Shown here piece after piece: positions 9,631-22,437 of a stretch of DNA of 64,000 nt (position 1 is the first letter of the stretch; each line of letters opens with the position of its first letter). The notes under the pieces are model-generated. The model saw nothing but the letters and a program-made list of their open reading frames with translations, did not search any database and was not told the DNA's origin. The translations under genes and the position numbers were made by a program. Origin of the DNA: Begonia masoniana (taxonomy: Eukaryota > Streptophyta > Magnoliopsida > Cucurbitales > Begoniaceae); NCBI GenBank assembly GCA_022432975.1, contig CM039510.1, forward strand, positions 14,030,381 through 14,094,380. Reading direction: 5' to 3'.

Positions 9631-11228
9631 TCTATGTCACACCTCATAATAAAAAATAAAAAAAAAAAAAAGAAATCGTGCATCTTGAACAACCACTACA
9701 ATAACTGCATATCTTGGACAACCACTATAGCAACTGTGCTTGTTTTGTACCTTAATATAATCATCTTTTCTAACTTATAGATTGAAGATGAAGAACATAC
9801 TAAAGTTTCTTAATCCACCGTCTCCGACACATCCTCTGCAGGAATAGATATTTGTCTGAAAAGGTGACTCTACAAGTATTCATGCCATGTCAAGTCACTC
9901 GCAATCTAGTTCTTCGTACTTTAAGAAATTTAAAATACATCTTACTATTAAATTCAGTACGAAGGCTGAATCCAGACAGTCTACTTTTTCAATATTTATT
10001 TGATAATTAAAAATAAAGAGGACCTACTCCCCACAATAATCCTTGGAAAACACTTTGGAACATGTGATATGTTCCTCTTTTTTCCTTAAATTTAAAGCAG
10101 ATTTTGTTGTCGACTTGCTGCCGTTTACAGGCTTCCATGTGATAGGCTCATGGAAGGAAAGACCCCATTTATGATTCAGCTGTTCATCGTCTTCGTACAA
10201 GCAATCAAAATGAACCTTCGTTTTGAGGCGGGCCTGTTACATTCTTGTGTTTGGTCTAGTCCAAGCCCGATGGGCTAGATCAAAGCTGCTTGAATATAAG
10301 TTTATGTTCATTTCGCCCCCAAATAAACCTCAATTCTGACCAGGTGAAATCTAATGTAACTGCTTTTAGATGAGGGTTTCGTCAAAAACTACAAAACCAA
10401 ACTGTGTCGAGAAAGGATAAACTTAAAGTAAGGTACACGGGTAATAACAAACACGACTTTCCTTTACTCGACCCACCTCATCTTCCTTTACATTAATTTC
10501 CCTTTCACCCTTTTCAGATAAATCAAGTAAGATTGATCGACGGTTCTGATTAGTTGTCCAGGATTGGGGCCCTCCTTTCAGATGGTGGGCTGTTGATGTC
10601 GGTTCCTTCTTGCCGAAGGCTAGCATCCGGACTCACCTTTCAGACTAGTGTTCGTTTTTGGGAGATCCAAATAACAGCCGTTTGGTAAGCAATTAATGTT
10701 CCTTAACTTTCTCTTCTTTTTTTTTTTTTTTTTTGTTTTTCTTTCTTTCTTCTTTTAATCTGAGAAAGCAATCCTTAACAGTAATTAAGTACAACTTTAA
10801 TGAAGTAAAGCAAACTTTATTCTTCTGTACAATTAAATTCCGACGGCATTATGTTCAGTAATCATAATTTACAAATAAATATACCAATAAAATAGTTAAC
10901 AAAATATATTCAATTAGATTAATTAAAGAATGAGGCGAAATTAGTAATATTTTATTATTTTTTGGTTTTATACTAAATCTATAAATTTTATCTTCCATAT
11001 AACCCGAAATAATAATCGTCACCCTATCTTCGTCAACATAAAAATAATTGCGGAACCTAATCCATCAATTCAACTTTAGATAAAAGTTTCAAAAATTGGT
11101 TTCCAATTAGATTCTGAAATTAGTTTCAATTCTAGAATAGGTGGTTGTGATCACCCAAGTCAAAATGACTAGAGGACATAAAGATACTCACCTTTTGACT
11201 TAGAAACCATAACTTTGAATTTATATAT
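9631..11228. other. Intergenic, no gene seen
   Basis: Holds an A-rich tract (about 9649-9674), a 36-base tandem pair beginning CATCTTGAACAACCACTA (9681-9740), and a GC-richer segment at 10390-10680 with GGGCCC (10567-10572) and TGGGCT, words common in plant promoters. A 67-codon minus-strand frame at 10626-10423 has no recognisable relatives. No coding gene is supported. Confidence 0.4.
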
Positions 11229-11325
11229 TATGAAGTGTGATAGACTTTGATTTGTAAATCTCAATAGTCAAACTTACATTTATAAAGTGTCTGACTTTAA
11301 TTTGTAAATCTCAATAGTCAAGTTT
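11229..11325. repeat. Two-copy tandem repeat of about 50 bases
   Basis: The segment containing GACTTTGATTTGTAAATCTC and AATAGTCAAACTT (11243-11275) is followed directly by a diverged second copy (GACTTTAATTTGTAAATCTC, 11291-11310). It is probably part of an old LTR; the family cannot be named. Confidence 0.6.
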
Positions 11326-11796
11326 AATTTTCATGACAGGTCACACTTTAACATAATTGACTTTGCAATATTATTAAATATAAGCTCACCATGTAATCAT
11401 TGAATTATATCTAGCCATCTCTTGTAGTAATTGCCTCCAAATGGTGAATTAAAAATAAAATAAAAATTCTTTTTGATGTATGAGGAGTTAACAAGTTATG
11501 GTGTCCTGTTAGACAGACCATTTATCGTATTAAAAAGACACTCACCCCCACTTTTGACAAAAAAATGGTGTTCCCTTTGGAAGAGAGATCCATATTGGCT
11601 CGTGGGAAGCGAGGAACAGAGAAAAAATTCTTTGTTGGCGTCTATATTGAATTTTGTATGAAAATTTTAGAAAATTTTAACGATTGAAAGGGGGTTAAAC
11701 GAATCAAGCGCAAATATGCACCCTAAAATAGTTGATTCTGGAAGATTCTCAAAGCATATAAGAGAGACTTCTCCCCTCTCGAATTTGGCAGAAAGT

Positions 11797-12250
11797 TTAA
11801 CACCCGAAAATTTTTTATAACGTGTGTAACCCTTGTTTAGGATATGTTATGAGAGCTAACATTAATCTTAAAGTTATTCTAATTATAAGAGTTAGTGAGT
11901 GAGGATAATGGAAGTTAGAAGTAAAAAGTCATTAAGAAAAAGGGGTTTAGGATTTTAGAAGTAAATGTAAATGAATTAAAGTGGAAGAGAGAGTTTTTAA
12001 AGGATGAAGCCACGTTGAATTAGAGGATGATAAAGATGAGAGGCTATTTTATAAAATAAGAGAATTTGGTGGGAAAAAGAAAAAGAGAAAAGTGCTAAGT
12101 GTATAAAATTGATTGGTTAAGTGATTTAAAGGCAAAATCACTTTCTTCTTCCCCATTCCTCTCCACGAAACCTTGGCAGCCATTGAAGTTTCTCCTCTCC
12201 TCCACTTTCATCAAGTTTTGGAAGGGTTTTAAGGTAAGTTTGAGTGAGTT
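11797..12250 (+). mobile_element. Possible eroded LTR 5' part
   Basis: It starts near TTTAACACCCGAAAATTTT, like the TGTAACACCC start of the solo LTR at 26272. There follow a TATA-like TATAAAA (12102-12108), a pyrimidine-rich leader (12140-12215) and a donor-like AAGGTAAG (12230-12237), in the same order as in the LTRs at 520 and 26272. No target duplication or far end was found, so the call is weak. Confidence 0.3.
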
Positions 12251-12261
12251 TTATATTGTAT

Positions 12262-12534
12262 GCATTGGTGTGTGTTTTTTGGTTTCCTTTTTTGTCAGTG
12301 TAAGTGGACTCCATTTATTCTACATCCTTCTCTATCCTCTATCCTGTGTAATCTTTACCAAGGGTGTAAGAAAGTCTTATTGAATCAAGATTGGAGAGCT
12401 TCCTTCCAAAGAAGCTAAAGAGATCAATAGGTGTAGTTGTAGCACCTATTTGACCAACTTACACTCCAACAAGCATAACTTTTTTTCCCCAACGTTTTTG
12501 TTGATGATTTTTGGAGGAAGTCATCCTCACATAT
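12262..12534. repeat. Direct duplication, copy 1
   Basis: About 273 bases, closely matched by 12852-13123. Shared landmarks include AGTGTAAGTGGACTCCATTT (12298-12317), AAGCTAAAGAGATCAATAGG and TTTTTGGAGGAAGTCATCCT. The two copies are about 590 bases apart. No terminal inverted repeats or protein were recognised in the unit. Confidence 0.8.
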
Positions 12535-12851
12535 ATTATGGTCTTGATGTAATAGAACTTAGAAAAGACATATTTTTTTGGAGTGGGGAGTGAACTTACT
12601 CTATTTAGGGCTTACATGTACTCGGCTATATGGCATAGCCAAGTATCTTATTTCCTTTTTGGTTACTAGTCATGTGATTATCTTTTTTTTTTTTTTGTGA
12701 AAACCCTATTTTTTCTTGGAGATAGTATTTATACCCTCGGTAGGGCTTTTAATAGGTAGCAAATGTTGAATATAAAATCATGTTGCAGTTATCTTTTTGA
12801 AGCCTGAAGTTTTGTTCAATTGTCAGCTTCAATTGGTGAGTAATATCCAAT

Positions 12852-13123
12852 CGGTGTGTGTTTTATGGTTTCCTCTTTTATGAGTGTAAGTGGACTCCAT
12901 TTATGCTACATCCTTCTCTATCATCTTTCCTTTGAGATGTGATTTTTACCAAGCATGTAAGAAACTCTCCTTGAATCAAGATTTGAGAGCTTCCTTCCAA
13001 GAAGCTAAAGAGATCAATAGGTGTAGTCGTAGCACCTATTTGACCAACTTGAACTCCGACAAACATAACATTTTTTTCCCAACGTTTTTGCTAATGATTT
13101 TTGGAGGAAGTCATCCTCACATA
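12852..13123. repeat. Direct duplication, copy 2
   Basis: Second copy of the unit at 12262-12534, differing by scattered substitutions and short indels, by eye about one in ten bases. A 94-codon plus-strand frame crosses it but is not kept in copy 1, so it is not taken as a gene. Confidence 0.8.
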
Positions 13124-14861
13124 CAAAGCAATAATTTTACCAAAAAGCTCATCAAGAGGACGTCAATCAAGTGAGTTATACCTTCCTCAAAGAGGTATAT
13201 TTTCTTGGCCAGATTGGTAATCCTTTTATTCCAACAACTCCCACTCTTATCATCTTATCTTCCGATTCACAAAGCTTTCAGCCCAATATTTGGATGACAT
13301 GTCCTTCACTGCTAGGGATAGAAGTTGTACAAATCTGAGCCCCAAAGTTCAATTATTAATCCTTTTGTGCTTGTAGGAAGTTATTGCTCTTTTCAGCCAA
13401 AAACACTTCAAGGCCGAGACAACTTTTGTGTCCAATAGCTCACCCCCTATTATGATTGCGTTAGTTTGTTGTCATTACATAAAAACTATTACACATAGAT
13501 TTAATATTATTCTACCTAGATGTTATTGCAATTCAAGTAAGTTAATGCACAAGGTATAATTTCACGATTAGTGTTAACCAGTAAACATTATATGAGATTA
13601 AGAGATAATGCAGGACCATAGATGTACTACCTAGATGTACATTATATGATGCACAAGGTATACGTGGGCTATTTCTGGGTTTAAAATGTTGTTGTATATA
13701 TAGATAACTATACCAAAATAGGTTACACTTCAATTTTATAAAACATCTCAGTGAAAAAGAGAGTCATTCAAGGATCCTTACGACACACTATCATAGAAAT
13801 GCAACAATCCAAAGATCCAATAGTACCTTATGAGCCAGGAGGAATTAGAAGTAACAACAATCCAAATATCTAGTAGCGTCACTCTAGGTGGCTGAGGAAC
13901 CAATCAGCGATGACATCACCCGTAATCGTAATCGACAAACAGTGAATTTGAAAGTTGTGAAATATGGTTATAAGTTGTCTTTTAAGAATCACGATTTTGG
14001 TTTGCATTTTGGATTTTCTGAATTGAAAACATGTTAGTATGTTTTTAAAGTATGTTGGGCGTCGTGCCTGTGAAGGAATTGATATAGATATGAATGTTGA
14101 AGCATTTATTGTGAAAATAATCAAAAAAGGGGGTACCGAAGTCTAATGATATTCGGATATCTGAATGGTTTCCAATGCTTAAAATAATTTGGTATGTTGT
14201 ATTAGGCAACTTAAGAAAACTATGGGCATTGGAATTGCATAATTTGGATTAATATGATAAAAGTTATGATTTTTCAAAGTTTGATAAAAATTGTAAATGT
14301 CCCTGTTTGATGTGAAATCCACTAAGCAACAAATTTTTGATACATGAGATATTTAAACCTGTTATACTAGACATCCCAAGGAGAATATTGACTTTTGAAT
14401 AGATAGAATTCGTTAAGTACATATCAAGTTATGAAATTTTAAAGTTCGATGAAATTAGTGAGTATAATTAGCCAATGTTTGAGTTTAATATTATTAACCC
14501 ATCTTCTTGATTTTCATTTGTGGAAGTATTTTGCTATGATATATTAGACACTTCAAGGGAACTACGTTTAATAGAATTATTTGAATGAGACAAGTATAGT
14601 TAAGGTTATGAATATTTGAAGATTTGATAAAAACAGTGAATACGGATTTGTGCATGCCTTGGTCTTGTTAGTAAAAGTATGTCTTTAAGATTTACCAGTT
14701 AACAAAGACATGTTATGAGATTTATAGACTCTGAAATTGATAAAAATTGTTTTGTATACATTAAATTGTGATTTTTAGAAGTTGGATGAAAAACAATGAT
14801 CATAGAATCCGTATAACTTTAAATTGGTTTGATAATTGTACCATAGTCATGTTAGCTAATG
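13124..14861. other. Intergenic, no gene seen
   Basis: AT-rich and featureless, except for a segment at 14040-14082 (AAAGTATGTTGGGCGTCGTG then CCTGTGAAGGAATT) that recurs at 15912-15949 with a few differences. No protein or RNA gene is supported. Confidence 0.4.
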
Positions 14862-15094
14862 TTCGGCTTGGAGCGCAGACGTAGGCAATTTGGTCGAATC
14901 GCGTTAACAACTTTTTTTGCACTCTTTTATTTCTTTTTCTTTACTATATTGGTGATCATTGTATATTGATCATAGTTCATTTAATTAATAGAGATAAAAA
15001 CTATAAAAGATTGCAAACTAATTAGATTTTTTAATTACAAGAAAAAATGTTAATAACAAAATTAGCCCCCTCTTTGATTATTTTCAGTCCTACA
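14862..15094 (+). mobile_element. Remnant of a SIRE-like copia LTR 3' end
   Basis: It matches the last 200 bases of the copia LTRs at 36493-37990 and 45455-46956. Shared pieces are the CTTGGAGCG(C/T)(A/G)GACGTAGGCA block, the GTTAA(C/A)AACT block, a pyrimidine-rich stretch, the CCCCCTCTT block and a CCTACA end. No primer site follows, so only an LTR end survives. Confidence 0.6.
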
Positions 15095-16715
15095 CTAATC
15101 ACTTCTTATTCAAGTATTTTGTATGATGCAGGAGATTCGAAGACGAATCTTTCAAAGAGAGAGAGAATGATACAAACTAAGGTACAACCAAGTTCAAAGG
15201 CAAGAACCAAGATCCATTAGAAGATAAAGGAGACCCAAAGTCCAAAACCCCACATGATTTGGTCATGAAAAAAAAAAGTGACATCATATGAACAAATTTC
15301 AAGAAGTTACATGCATGAAGGTGCATGGAGATACCACAATATCAAAATTGGCAAACCACCCACCAATGCGACACACCCCTTGTGCTCCCTGTCACATGCC
15401 CGCGTGCGAACTTGAGCATCCAAAATCTTCTTTTTCATATTTTCATGATTTTCTTTTTATTTTTATGTATTAATTAAGTTTTATTAACCTTAGATTGTTT
15501 TTTATAATATTTTTAGATTCTTAGGATATTTTTATTATTTTTAATATTTATTTTAGCTTATTTAAACACTAGATTTGTAACTCTTTGAGAACAATTATGA
15601 TTAATAATGATATTTGATTAAAACTTATGTTTTTGAGTGATTCTTTTTAGAATTTTCTCTTTAGTTCTCTATGGAGTAGATATTCTTCAAGTCAAATCTT
15701 GAGAGATCAAATTGATAATTTTTATTCTTACAAACAAGTTTGGTCTAGGTCAAATTCCTTATTTGATTACTTTGGTTCAATCAGCAAAATTCGATAAGGG
15801 TCAAATTCTTTTTTACTTGGTCAAAGGCGTTCCGGAATTTCTATTCGTGTTGTTGAAGAGTCTCGAGTTTGATATATCAGTAGTTGTCATCACATGTAAG
15901 TATGTAATTAAAGTATGTTAGGTGTCGTGCATGTGAAGGAATTAGGCTTATCGATATCTCTTAGGAAAATGGTAAAAAAATGTGTTCTTTTTAGTAACCT
16001 TAATCAAACTCTACCGATGGAACTAAAGTTATCAAGCTAAGAAGTTTGACCCTTAACAAACTTGTGGTTAGAAACAAATATATGAATAATTAGGCTAACA
16101 AACAAGAAACCATTCAGGTTCAATGTTTAGTCAAATAAAATACTTACTTCACTGTGTAAGTTTTAATATTTTGAAAAGTTGAAAGAAGTTTATACTACGT
16201 ATATGAACTTTAATCACATCGTCTAAGTTATTTGTCCTTTAAAGAGAAACGCAATCAATGAAAGAGAATTTCAATCACGAGTAAGTGTTCTTTCGCACAC
16301 CCAATAATTTCTTGTTTAGAGGGTCAGATTTTTGGTCTCTAGTAGTTTGAGCTATGTTTGCTGTCAAGTTATTATCTGGACTCTTTATGATTTCAAAATT
16401 CAGAATTAGAAATGAAAATTCTAAATATCGTATTTTACTTGCTTATTTATGTAATTTAGTTGGACATGGAGCTGAAGATTCGGCGCATGGGTTGGGAGTT
16501 CGGAGCCAATAACCTCTTCTCGTTTCCACAGAAGATACGCACGTGCACTTGAGTTTTAGCTCCTGACATTTACTTATTATTATTATTTTAAAACCATTTC
16601 CGACAATTATTTTATTTAAAGTTCTTTAAAATATTTACAGTGTCATATAACCTGTAATTCCTCACCCTTCATGATTCAAATGCCTCTATTCGCTTTTGAT
16701 TGTATGACCAAAAGA
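15095..16715. other. Intergenic, possible old LTR fragments
   Basis: The part at 15455-15700 is T-rich with many TTTTTA words and reads like the end of an old gypsy LTR, but no edges are visible. The short segment at 15912-15949 repeats 14046-14082. No coding gene was found in this stretch, which lies downstream of the SMI1-like gene. Confidence 0.3.
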
Positions 16716-17927
16716 CTAGTCGTCGGTTTGAAACCGGCAAACGGACTCGGCTAATTTCCGGATCCGCTCTGCGATCTCCGGCGATAGTTTCTTAGCTTGT
16801 TTGGGTTCTTTCTCCAGTCGGAAATCGAATCCCAAGGCGTAGGATACATCTTCAGAGCTCCACCCCGCCTTTCGGAGTGAAGCGGAAAATCTATTCGTTT
16901 TAAGAAGCAGAGCATCGAGAACATTCTGGTTGTCCAACAAAACTGTCTCTTCTTCGAAGAATCCGGCGGCGGATACCTCAGTGATTTCTGATATATCTGA
17001 ATCACTCCACCCACCACCTCTCAAAAGGGACCCTATTTGATCCAAGTATTCGTCTACCCATTTCGGAATTTCTGACCTTGTCGCATCTACGACTCGATCC
17101 GGCGACGAAAATGAAGAGGAAGAAGAATTTCTCCTTCGTCGATCTGAAGCAGCGTCACTCCAGAACTCTACCCACCTTGGTGTTCTCGATCCGGCGGAAA
17201 CCCCCGTGTCTATACTTCTCCGGGAGAAATTAGACGAGGACGCCGCCGATATCTCGTTTACAGATGTTTGCTTCTTGATGATTTGCGGTTCGGCCGGGGA
17301 GCTTCCGAACAAGGATTCACGTTTAAAATAGTCTGAGAGATCCAAACCACAGCAAAATATTCTATTCTCGTCGATGAAAAATATCGGATTTCCAGCTAAA
17401 GAAGGGCTACAGGGTATGTAGCAATGGTTGAAGACGGGGATCAACAGAGGCGCTCTCTTTAGAGCGTTTCTAGCGACCCGAAGAGCCTTTTCCGGATCAG
17501 ACGGTCTCGGACCCCAATATTTACACCAAAGAGTATTCTTCGCTATTTGAAAACAGATCGCAGCGATAGGAAGATCAAGCGACGCCCCAAGATGGAGGCG
17601 CGACTCCGGAGCCCGCCACTCCGGGAAGCCAGGACCAACCGGCAAACCGGCTGAGAGAATAGCTCGTAGATCAGGAGGGAAAACGAAACCAAACTCCGCT
17701 TCCGCGCGAGCGAACTCGGTATCGGACAGTCCCGTTTCCACCTTAATGCCAGCGCTGCGTAAATGGGTTATCACCTTTTCGGCAAGAGAAGAAAAAGAAA
17801 AAAGCCCATTTCGTACTGGTAGAGAAGTATTAGCAGGAAGAGCTGAGGCAGCTCGCGCCGATAGTCGCCGGAGGCCCGCCACATGGGCCGGGTTGAGGCC
17901 GGTAATTCTCCGTTCAACGTCCACCAT
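16716..17927 (-). CDS. SMI1/KNR4-like plant protein, single exon
   Basis: A complete 403-residue frame with no intron, matching in length and sequence character the plant family that, from memory, includes Arabidopsis At5g67020 and At3g50340. Residues 66-200 have the SMI1/KNR4-like pattern ([22 protein letters not shown], split here as seen at 66-87). A serine-rich linker (222-275) follows. Two short repeats of the form GW-S-(D/E)-D occur at 306-310 and 355-359. In fungi, KNR4 links cell-wall and stress signalling through protein binding; the role of the plant proteins is not known to me. There is no signal peptide or membrane segment. The start chosen is the first ATG after a CT-rich leader (17971-18006) and a TATA-like box. 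Its higher GC and intact frame mark it as a host gene among repeats. Confidence 0.85.
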   Translation of the reverse strand: MVDVERRITGLNPAHVAGLRRLSARAASALPANTSLPVRNGLFSFSSLAEKVITHLRSAGIKVETGLSDTEFARAEAEFGFVFPPDLRAILSAGLPVGPGFPEWRAPESRLHLGASLDLPIAAICFQIAKNTLWCKYWGPRPSDPEKALRVARNALKRAPLLIPVFNHCYIPCSPSLAGNPIFFIDENRIFCCGLDLSDYFKRESLFGSSPAEPQIIKKQTSVNEISAASSSNFSRRSIDTGVSAGSRTPRWVEFWSDAASDRRRRNSSSSSFSSPDRVVDATRSEIPKWVDEYLDQIGSLLRGGGWSDSDISEITEVSAAGFFEEETVLLDNQNVLDALLLKTNRFSASLRKAGWSSEDVSYALGFDFRLEKEPKQAKKLSPEIAERIRKLAESVCRFQTDD

Positions 17928-17970
17928 TCTCTATGAAAAGTGGAAGGAAACTGGAAGATGCTATTTACAG

Positions 17971-18006
17971 GGAGGGGGAGAGGGAGAGGGAGAGGGAGAG
18001 AGAGAG
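17971..18006 (-). promoter_or_regulatory. CT-rich leader (Y patch) of the SMI1-like gene
   Basis: On the gene strand this reads CTCTCTCTCCCTCTCC and similar repeats, 45-80 bases before the start codon. CT microsatellites in leaders are common in plant genes and affect transcription level. Length changes here would alter the 5' UTR only. Confidence 0.6.
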
Positions 18007-18035
18007 TGTCGAGCAAAGCGAAGGTTACTGGCAGT

Positions 18036-18046
18036 GTATTTTAAGG
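18036..18046 (-). promoter_or_regulatory. TATA-like box of the SMI1-like gene
   Basis: On the minus strand the sequence reads CCTTAAAATACAC, about 115 bases before the start codon and about 30-40 before the CT-rich leader. The position fits a TATA box; there is no direct proof of use. Confidence 0.4.
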
Positions 18047-18099
18047 AGAGCGAGCAGTGGACGCCACCTAAGATTTGGATTAGTGGAAGCAAAGTGTGA

Positions 18100-20689
18100 T
18101 AAACGCTTTTAATCATTTCTGTCATCAAATCCAATCCTCCACTTTAATCCTCATTTCTGACTTTCTCATTTCCAAATCTTTTAAAATAATTATTAAATCA
18201 TATTTGAATATAAAAATCATCTCATAATTCAACCATCTAAATCTAACTCTTTATTAAAAATAACTAATTTTATTTTCATAATATGAATCTTTTCATTGAG
18301 ACATAATCCATATTATGACTTGGGCGTGCATTGCACATGAAAAGACTACGCAATTAAAGGACAGAGATTTGAGCATATTGACAGGGTAGTTCAACAGCTT
18401 AATCGACCGACTCTAATAAATATGGAGTGAGGAATTGAAAAAAGCATCACGTGCTTTTTGAAAAAAGTGGCAGTTGTTTTCACATGCCACTATTGAACAA
18501 GTGGAACCCAATCTCATATCAAGATAGTCTTTCATTAGAGGGATGACTCTTCAAACACCAACACGAAAGGAAACATTTTCAAACATTGAGTAACACCACC
18601 ACACACCGGCAGGACTTCAGAGACTCCTGGTTTTTTATTTTTCAAAACCAAAACATGATTATACTGTTTGGTTCTTGATCAATAACAAATTAAAATAAAA
18701 TAATATTTTGATATATATATAGACACACAAGTATATATCATGATCGAATTTAGATTTTTTTTTTTTTATTTTGGGATAGGATCTCAGCTGAATTATGAGT
18801 TATTTTCGAGTTTTGCACCAACTTTAAACCAGATTTGGGTAGGATTTTTCGACCTATGATATGCTAGTTTTGGTTTACTTGTATACGATTTTTGGACAAT
18901 CAAAACCCTAAATCGAACCTTCTACGAAATCCAAAGCGAGTCCAGGTCCTACCCGCCCGGGTGAGAATTGGACGAAATCGAAACTGAGTTGCTAGTTCAA
19001 GATCAAATTGCGGCTCAGTCCGGTTTATATCTATCCCTAGAAAAGAAGTTAACAAGGGCAGAGTAGTGAATAGGGAGTAGGCCAATCCTTAGTCTAATTG
19101 GCCACAATGCATTCTATGCAAAAATGTTGGAAATTTGATTGATGGTAGGAGGATTAGTAGCCTTTTATTTTGTCCCTAAATTTGAGAGCAATATGAAAAG
19201 TCTTTTAAGCTAGCACATCTCTTTCATGTGGACACCCAAATAGCTTCTGTGTCTTTCTTCTATCCTACAATGTTTGCTGTCCCTTAATACATTTATTGTA
19301 TGTTTTCTACAAGTGTTTTGTTTTTTCCCTTCATTTTTATCATGATTGTGAAACTACATATAAGATGATACCAATTAGCAACTTCAACAGTACAAACATG
19401 ACATCATAGGAAAAGGAGTGTGTTGGATTTTGTTATGATTAGTGAATTTTCGTAATAAATTTTGTACGTCGAGATAATCAATGGAAGCCACACACACGAA
19501 CTTATGGCAAAGGAAAGATCCAAATCCTTTGAGGAAAATAATAATAAAAATAAGAATTGTGCCGAGTTCTCCGTGGTATCACTTTCTCTTTACAGAAAGT
19601 GATTGATCATGATTCTTGTGTTTGAATTTCAAACAAACTAATAAGATAATATAAATAACAGCCAATTGCCCGAGTTCTCTACGTCTAATTTCTTTAGATT
19701 TCACTCGGAATTTGAAGAATTGGATTTGGTATGTCATGTCAATACACACATGCGTGATTGTGCTGAATTAATTATAATTTTTAAAAAATTGGTAGCTAAA
19801 AAGGAATGATAAAGAAAAGAGAAGAGTAATAATGAAGTAAAGTTTATGCCCAGAGAATCTCTTTCTTTAGAACTGAGGAAGGCGTGGGGTGTTGGAAAAC
19901 GAAATAAAGGAGTGCGTGAAACGAACTAATGCTCGGAAGGATATATTGCTTGATTCCAAGTTTATAATGTTGGGAAAGTCATTGTGAGAATATTGAGTTG
20001 TGAATCAAAATAAACTATTCGAACTCAACCGAGTTAGAAAAATTCCAAACGAATAAAAAGAGCTCAATAAAGCTGAACTAATTTGTTAAATGACCTAAAC
20101 AAAGTGAATTAAATGAATTGGACTAACTAAATATTGAGTGAGCTCCTAAGTCCTACGCTATATTATTAAATTTACAATATTTGTTTATAATAATAATGTA
20201 GTTTATTATGTAGTTGATTAAAGTTTTTACATTACTCAATATCATTAAATTAATTTTTACAAAAATCCTAGCTAGAATGCATGAGAAAAAAAGACTAAAA
20301 AAGTGACAGAAAAAAAGAAAAAAGAAGGGAGCAATAAATATATTTAAAGAGATTTGAGGTAGGGGGAAGCCCAAAGGGTTGCTGAAAGTCATACAATAAA
20401 AGAAGAGCAATTATTTGCATTTACATATAAAATTATGGACATTATAATTTGATTAAGAAAAAAAATCTGATTCTAATAATATGATTATAGATATTAAATG
20501 ATAAAAAAATGATTGCCTACCCAAACACTACCAAACTCATCAAAGGTTTTACAAAAGTTTACTTTTAATACAAGCTTATCCTAAGAAACTACTAACAATA
20601 AAGGTTAGAAAAGACAGCTAAACAAACGATTTTTGGTGCATTACGCATAGAACTAGAGTTGCTAGCAAAAGCATGATAGCACTTCTTTT
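18100..20689. other. Intergenic, no gene seen
   Basis: Upstream side of the SMI1-like gene. AT-rich, with poly-T near 18755-18768 and no protein-like frame of note. GCCGAGTTCTC (19561) and GCCCGAGTTCTCT (19668) are a loose short repeat. Nothing else is supported. Confidence 0.4.
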
Positions 20690-22437
20690 TATTCTTCTTC
20701 TTCTTCTCCAGATCAGTCCTTCATATCCATTCTTTAGATCGATTTCTTCGCAAATTCATCTTCTTCTTCTTCCATGCTCTTTTTTTATTATTCTTCTCCA
20801 GATCAATTCTTGATATTGATTCTTCGGATCGATTTCTTCACAAATTCGTCATCATCGTCGTCATCATCATCATCATCATCTTCTTCTTCTTTTAATTCTT
20901 CTTTGGCTAATTTTTTTCCTTCGTCTTCTTCTAATTCTTTTCCTTCTTCTTTTCTTTCTTTTCCTTCTTCTTCTTCTTTTTTTCCTTCCTCTTCTCCCCA
21001 TCCTCTTTCTTCTTCTTCTTCTTTTGCTTATTCATTTCCTTCTTCTTCTTCTTCTTCGGATCAATTTCTTCGCAAATTCATTATCTTCTTCTTCTTCTTC
21101 TTCTTCTTGTCCTTCCTCAGCTTCTTCTTCTTTTACTTCTTTTCCTTATTCTTCTTCTCCACATTCTTCTTCTTCTTCTTCTTATCCATTTCCTTCTTTT
21201 TCTTTTAATTTTTTCCTTCTTCTTCTTATTCTTTTGCTTCTTCATGTTCTTTTGTTTCTTCATTTCCTTCTTCTCCATCTTCTTTTTCTTTTTCTTCTTC
21301 TCTTTCTTCTTCTCCTCCATCTTCTTCTTCTTCTCCTTTTCCTTCTCCTTCTTCTTCTTCTTCTTCTTCTTCTTATTCTTCTTCTTCTTGTCCTTCTTCT
21401 TCTTCTTTTCCTTCTTCTTTTCCTTCTTCTTTCTTCTTCAATCAGTTCTTGAGATCGATTCTTTGGATCAATTTTTTTACAAATTCATTATCTTCTTCTT
21501 CTTTTCCTTCTTCTGCTTCTTTTTATTTTCCCTCTTCTACTTCTTCTTCTTCTTCTTCTTCTTCTCTTCTTCTTCTTCTTTTCCTTCTTCTTTTTCTTTC
21601 TTTTCCTTCTTCTCCATCTTCTTTTTCTTTTAATTTTTTCCTTCTTCTTCTTATCCATTTCCTTCTTCTTCTTATCCATTTCCTTCTTCTTCTTTTCCTT
21701 CTTCTTCTTATTCTTCTTCTTCTTCTTATTCTTCTTCTTCTTATTCTTCTTCTTCTTCCTTCTTCTTCTTCTTATTCTTCTTCTTCTTATTCTTCTTCTT
21801 CTTCCTTCTTCTTCTTTTTCTTTCTTTTCCTTCTTCTTCTTCTTATTCTTCTTCTTCTTATTCTTCTTCTTCTTCTTCTTTTCCTTCTTCTCTTCTTCTT
21901 CTTATTCTTCTTCTTCTTCTTTTCCTTCTTCTTCTTCTTATTCTTCTTCTTCTTTTTCTTTCTTTTCCTTCTTCTTCTTATTCTTCTTCTTCTTATTCTT
22001 CTTCTTCTTATTCTTCTTCTTCTCTTCTTCTTCTTCTTCTTATTCTTCTTCTTCTTATTCTTCTTCTTCTTATTCTTCTTCTTCTTATTCTTCTTCTTCT
22101 TATTCTTCTTCTTCTTATTCTTCTTCTTCTTATCCATTTCCTTCTTCTTCTTTTCCTTCTTCTTCTTATTCTTCTTCTTCTCTTCTTCTTCTTCTTCTTC
22201 TTATTCTTCTTCTTCTTCTTATTCTTCTTCTTCTTCTCTTCTTCTTCTTCTTCTCTTCTTCTTCTTCTTCCTTCTTCTTCTTATTCTTCTTCTTCTCTTC
22301 TTCTTCTTCTTCTTTTCCTTCTTCTCTTCTTCTTCTTCTTATTCTTCTTCTTCTTCTTATTCTTCTTCTTCTTATTCTTCTTCTTCTTCCTTCTTCTCTC
22401 TTTCTTCTTTCCTTATCCTTTCCTTCCATTTCTTCTT
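20690..22437. repeat. Giant TTC/GAA microsatellite with interspersed units
   Basis: About 1.75 kb of TTC, TTCTTA and TTTTCC variants on the plus strand. Inside it a non-repetitive segment of about 30-50 bases (ATCGATTTCTTCGCAAATTC type) recurs four times: near 20709-20760, 20802-20850, 21056-21085 and 21436-21490. The tract therefore grew partly by copying larger blocks. The long frames across it are low-complexity by-products. The central part (21700-22400) is the purest. Confidence 0.95.

Noticed and set aside
10423..10626. 67-codon minus-strand frame
   Set aside because: No recognisable domain; it lies in a promoter-like GC-richer patch and has no supporting context.
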